From CAUZEO01 sp963578625 (GTDB lineage Bacteria; Verrucomicrobiota; Kiritimatiellia; SLOV01): a DNA stretch of 7,439 nucleotides. The notes below the pieces were generated by a model. The model did not search any database, was not told where the DNA came from, and was given only the letters and a program-made list of their open reading frames with translations. Where the stretch lies: contig CAUZEO010000266.1 of the NCBI GenBank assembly GCA_963578625.1, positions 1 through 7,439 of the forward strand, written 5' to 3'. The position numbers and the translations under genes are program-made. This document shows positions 5,694 to 7,439 of the stretch, one piece after another (the first letter of the stretch is position 1; the number at the start of each line of letters is the position of its first letter).

Positions 5694-6392
5694 ATGGTAA
5701 GTCGAGCCGGAATAAATAAGTGTGTTGCCGAGGGGGTGGGAACATTTGCGCTCGTGTTCGTCGGCACGGGAGCGATCGTTACCAACGACCTGTATGGGGG
5801 CCTGGTGACCCATGTCGGGATCTCATTCGCGTTTGGAGTGACTGTGATGGTAGTGATTTACGCGATCGGTGACCGGTCCGGTGCGCACATTAATCCTGCA
5901 GTCACGCTCGCGTTTTGGGTAGCCAAGCGCCTGCCGGGGCGCGAGGTTCCAGGCTATCTTGCCGCACAATTCTGTGGTGCATTTTTGGCGAGTGCACTGT
6001 TGCGGACCCTGTTCTCGGCTCATCAGACGCTAGGCGCTACGGTGCCCGCCGGTAGCGTATGGCAGTCCTTCATGCTGGAGGTGGTTCTCTCCTTCCTGCT
6101 GATGTTTGTAATCCTCTGCATATCAACGGGTGCCAAGGAAAAGGGTGTTACCGCGGGGGCCGCGATTGGAGGCGTGGTGCTAGTAGAAGCGATGTTTGCC
6201 GGTCCGGTATCCGGGGCTTCGATGAACCCGGCACGTTCGCTTGCTCCAGCGCTTGTTTCAGGCGATATAGGACCTGTCTGGATCTACCTGGCAGCTCCCT
6301 GCGTCGGCGCGATCCTCGCGGTGTTCGCCTGCGTCTGTGTGCAGGAAACCGGGTGTTGCGGACCCGTCGTTTCCGCGGACTCTGCAGACTGA
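5694..6392 (+). CDS. NIP-like aquaporin / aquaglyceroporin (MIP family)
   Basis: The 232-residue product is an inner-membrane channel with six predicted helices and both pore loops: SGAHINPAV with NPA at 67-69, and SGASMNPARSL with NPA at 178-180. Alignment to E. coli AqpZ puts the selectivity-filter residues at F47, A166, A175 and R181. The water-specific His is therefore replaced by Ala. The stretch AGPVSGASMNPARSL closely resembles plant NIPs and their bacterial relatives, which pass glycerol, urea or metalloids such as arsenite. I infer a broader substrate range than water alone. The C-terminal tail has four Cys (213, 215, 221, 222). The ATG at 5694 gives a family-typical short N-terminus, but its GGAGG (5688-5692) is only one base away; an ATG at 5658 is the alternative. 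No arsenic-resistance genes are adjacent in this window. Confidence 0.9.
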   Translation: MVSRAGINKCVAEGVGTFALVFVGTGAIVTNDLYGGLVTHVGISFAFGVTVMVVIYAIGDRSGAHINPAVTLAFWVAKRLPGREVPGYLAAQFCGAFLASALLRTLFSAHQTLGATVPAGSVWQSFMLEVVLSFLLMFVILCISTGAKEKGVTAGAAIGGVVLVEAMFAGPVSGASMNPARSLAPALVSGDIGPVWIYLAAPCVGAILAVFACVCVQETGCCGPVVSADSAD

Positions 6393-6408
6393 TCGGTGCC
6401 GCGGCCTT

Positions 6409-6633
6409 TCAACAGCAACTGCACGATCCGCCGCATGCGTTCGATGCGGGTGGTTCGGTGGAGTTCGAGCTTCCCCGCGGGATTTCAAGCCCGCCTGAAA
6501 TCACCCGGCGAACTCGCTCACCGGTATCCGGATCCTTCACCAGGGGTGCATCCATCATTCCCTGTTGAACTTCGAATCGGCGGGCACGGAGCCCCTTTTT
6601 CCCGGGGATTGTTTCGTACTCATAGATTGGCAT
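6409..6633 (-). CDS. FmdB-like small protein lacking the zinc-ribbon cysteines
   Basis: The 74-residue product opens with MPIYEYETIP, the MP-x-YEY start of FmdB-type regulatory-domain proteins, and continues to VRRVISGG (41-48), the other conserved block. In canonical members two CxxC pairs bind zinc. Here the first site reads ETIP and the second DPDTG, so neither pair is present. Instead the last eight residues hold four Cys (67, 71, 73, 74; ACGGSCSCC). The function of this family is poorly defined; a small metal-binding or regulatory role is a guess. GAGGG lies about nine bases before the ATG (6631-6633). It converges on the aquaporin gene with 16 bases between the stops. The family resemblance is good and the function unknown. 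Confidence 0.72.
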   Translation of the reverse strand: MPIYEYETIPGKKGLRARRFEVQQGMMDAPLVKDPDTGERVRRVISGGLEIPRGSSNSTEPPASNACGGSCSCC

Positions 6634-6738
6634 TTCAGCGATCCCTCAAAGCAAAAAATTAAACAGCTTCCGGCCAGACTTATCAATGCTCCTTATTCTT
6701 CCCTAGAATGGTCGTTTTTCAACGGAAAAATGTGAATC

Positions 6739-6754
6739 ACACAAGATCTTGTAT
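6739..6754. promoter_or_regulatory. Probable NrdR box upstream of nrdB
   Basis: ACACAAGATCTTGTAT matches 13 of 16 positions of the NrdR-box consensus ACACWATATATWGTGT and contains a perfect 12-base palindrome (6741-6752). NrdR is the zinc-finger/ATP-cone repressor that senses nucleotide levels and shuts down ribonucleotide reductase genes. The box lies 7 bases before the -35 element of the nrdB promoter. NrdR boxes usually come in tandem; one helical-spaced partner around 6771-6786 matches only 7 of 16, mostly in its left half, so the second box is weak or absent. Confidence 0.6.
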
Positions 6755-6761
6755 GTTCCGT

Positions 6762-6791
6762 TTGACACCACTACTACATGGCTGATATACG
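6762..6791 (+). promoter_or_regulatory. Sigma70-type promoter for nrdB
   Basis: TTGACA (6762-6767) is a perfect -35 hexamer. TATACG (6786-6791), 18 bases downstream, matches four of six -10 bases. Transcription would start near 6798, giving a leader of about 92 bases. The leader holds the palindrome TTAACGTTAA (6870-6879) just before the ribosome-binding site AAGGGAG, which could affect initiation. Confidence 0.5.
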
Positions 6792-6889
6792 TGCCGTACG
6801 CTAGTTGTGGCCGGTGCAAGTAACGCCGAACCAGCAAGTAGCGAAGATTTCAGGGGTAAAGGCTAGGAATTAACGTTAAAGGGAGACGA

Positions 6890-7439
6890 ATGGAGAAGGT
6901 ATTCCAAATAGGCGAACGATCCTTCGTTCTGAATCAGGACAAGGCGGAGGCGGCTTTCGCGGCGAAGCGGGTCATAAACGGCCGCGCGACCGTGTTCTTT
7001 AATCTGTTGCCGTTGAAGTATCGGTGGGCATACGACCTTTATCGCACGATGAAGGCGAATCATTGGGAGCCGGAAGACATCCCGATGCAGAAAGATATCG
7101 AGCAGTGGCAGAGTGAGGCGGTCCTCAGCGATGTTGAACGGTGGATCATCCGGATGGGCATCGGGTACTTCTCCGCGGCGGAAGGCATTGTTGGAGACAA
7201 CGTTATTCATGTCGTTCGCGAGTTGGTCACCGCGCCGGAGTTGAAGATGGTGCTCGGCAGGCATGCGCACGAAGAGAACATTCATGCCGACAGTCTGCTG
7301 TATATGATCAGCTCGCTGGGAATCAATCCGCACGAGTGCGAAGCGATGTTCGAAGACATCGCGACGATCCGGAAGAAGAATGAATTCGTGATGGAGTATT
7401 CTTCGCAGCTGCGCGGGGACCTTGATCTGAATACCATCG
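6890..7439 (+). CDS. nrdB: Ribonucleoside-diphosphate reductase small subunit (R2), class Ic-like, N-terminal 183 residues
   Basis: The gene runs off the window. R2 stores the oxidising equivalent that the large subunit NrdA uses to reduce ribonucleotides to deoxyribonucleotides in the cytoplasm. WEPEDIPMQKDIEQW (59-73) holds Trp59, equivalent to the radical-transfer Trp48 of E. coli. The first half of the metal site is visible: E98 (GYFSAAEGIVGDN), then E129 and H132 (EENIH), with the 31-residue spacing seen in E. coli (D84-E115). Two residues differ from tyrosyl-radical R2: the first ligand is Glu, not Asp, and the position four residues after the His is Leu136, not Tyr122. Chlamydia trachomatis R2, which uses a Mn/Fe cofactor, has Glu and Phe there. 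The ATG is well supported by AAGGGAG four bases upstream. The remaining ligands lie beyond the window. Confidence 0.93.
   Translation, partial: MEKVFQIGERSFVLNQDKAEAAFAAKRVINGRATVFFNLLPLKYRWAYDLYRTMKANHWEPEDIPMQKDIEQWQSEAVLSDVERWIIRMGIGYFSAAEGIVGDNVIHVVRELVTAPELKMVLGRHAHEENIHADSLLYMISSLGINPHECEAMFEDIATIRKKNEFVMEYSSQLRGDLDLNTI

Noticed and set aside
6770..6786. Second NrdR box at one helical-repeat spacing
   Set aside because: Only 7 of 16 positions match, mostly in one half-site; not enough to annotate.
6863..7333. 156-codon minus-strand open frame opposite nrdB
   Set aside because: It lies fully opposite an unmistakable ribonucleotide reductase gene and its ribosome-binding site.

Overview
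No single known island or defence system is visible. The window is about 7.4 kb of ordinary, fairly GC-rich bacterial chromosome with tightly packed genes on both strands. A signal-peptide-bearing beta-barrel porin points to an outer membrane, hence a Gram-negative-type cell. A cysteine-less FmdB-like protein, a NIP-like aquaporin and a chlamydia-like (class Ic-type) ribonucleotide reductase R2 would fit a PVC-group or similar environmental lineage. That placement is an impression, not a demonstration.

Layout. (1) 1-230: the end of a dienelactone-hydrolase-family gene, converging on hslO (Hsp33, minus strand, 227-1123) with a 4-base overlap of the ends. (2) 1124-1330: a divergent intergenic region with a TGGT-TAT-ACCA palindrome. 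(3) 1331-3257: a probable three-gene plus-strand operon of a GNAT acetyltransferase, a divergent biotin/lipoate protein-ligase-fold protein and a Fur-family regulator. (4) 3479-4112, minus strand: two open frames that look like one membrane-anchored protein broken by a +1 frame change, driven by a candidate leaderless promoter. (5) 4434-5540: an outer-membrane porin, followed by a 10-bp perfect hairpin. (6) 5694-6392: a NIP-like aquaporin, converging on a small FmdB-like gene (6409-6633, minus). (7) 6739-7439: an NrdR-box-like operator, a sigma70-type promoter and the first 183 codons of nrdB.

The genes do not form one pathway. Themes that recur are redox or metal biology (Hsp33, the Fur-family regulator, the metal-dependent R2) and envelope permeability (porin, aquaporin). 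The strongest observations are: the R2 protein has Leu at the radical-tyrosine position and Glu at the first metal-ligand position, predicting a tyrosyl-radical-free cofactor; an NrdR box lies just upstream of its promoter; the ligase-fold protein has a rewritten biotinyl-AMP loop; and the minus-strand gene pair carries a candidate frameshift.
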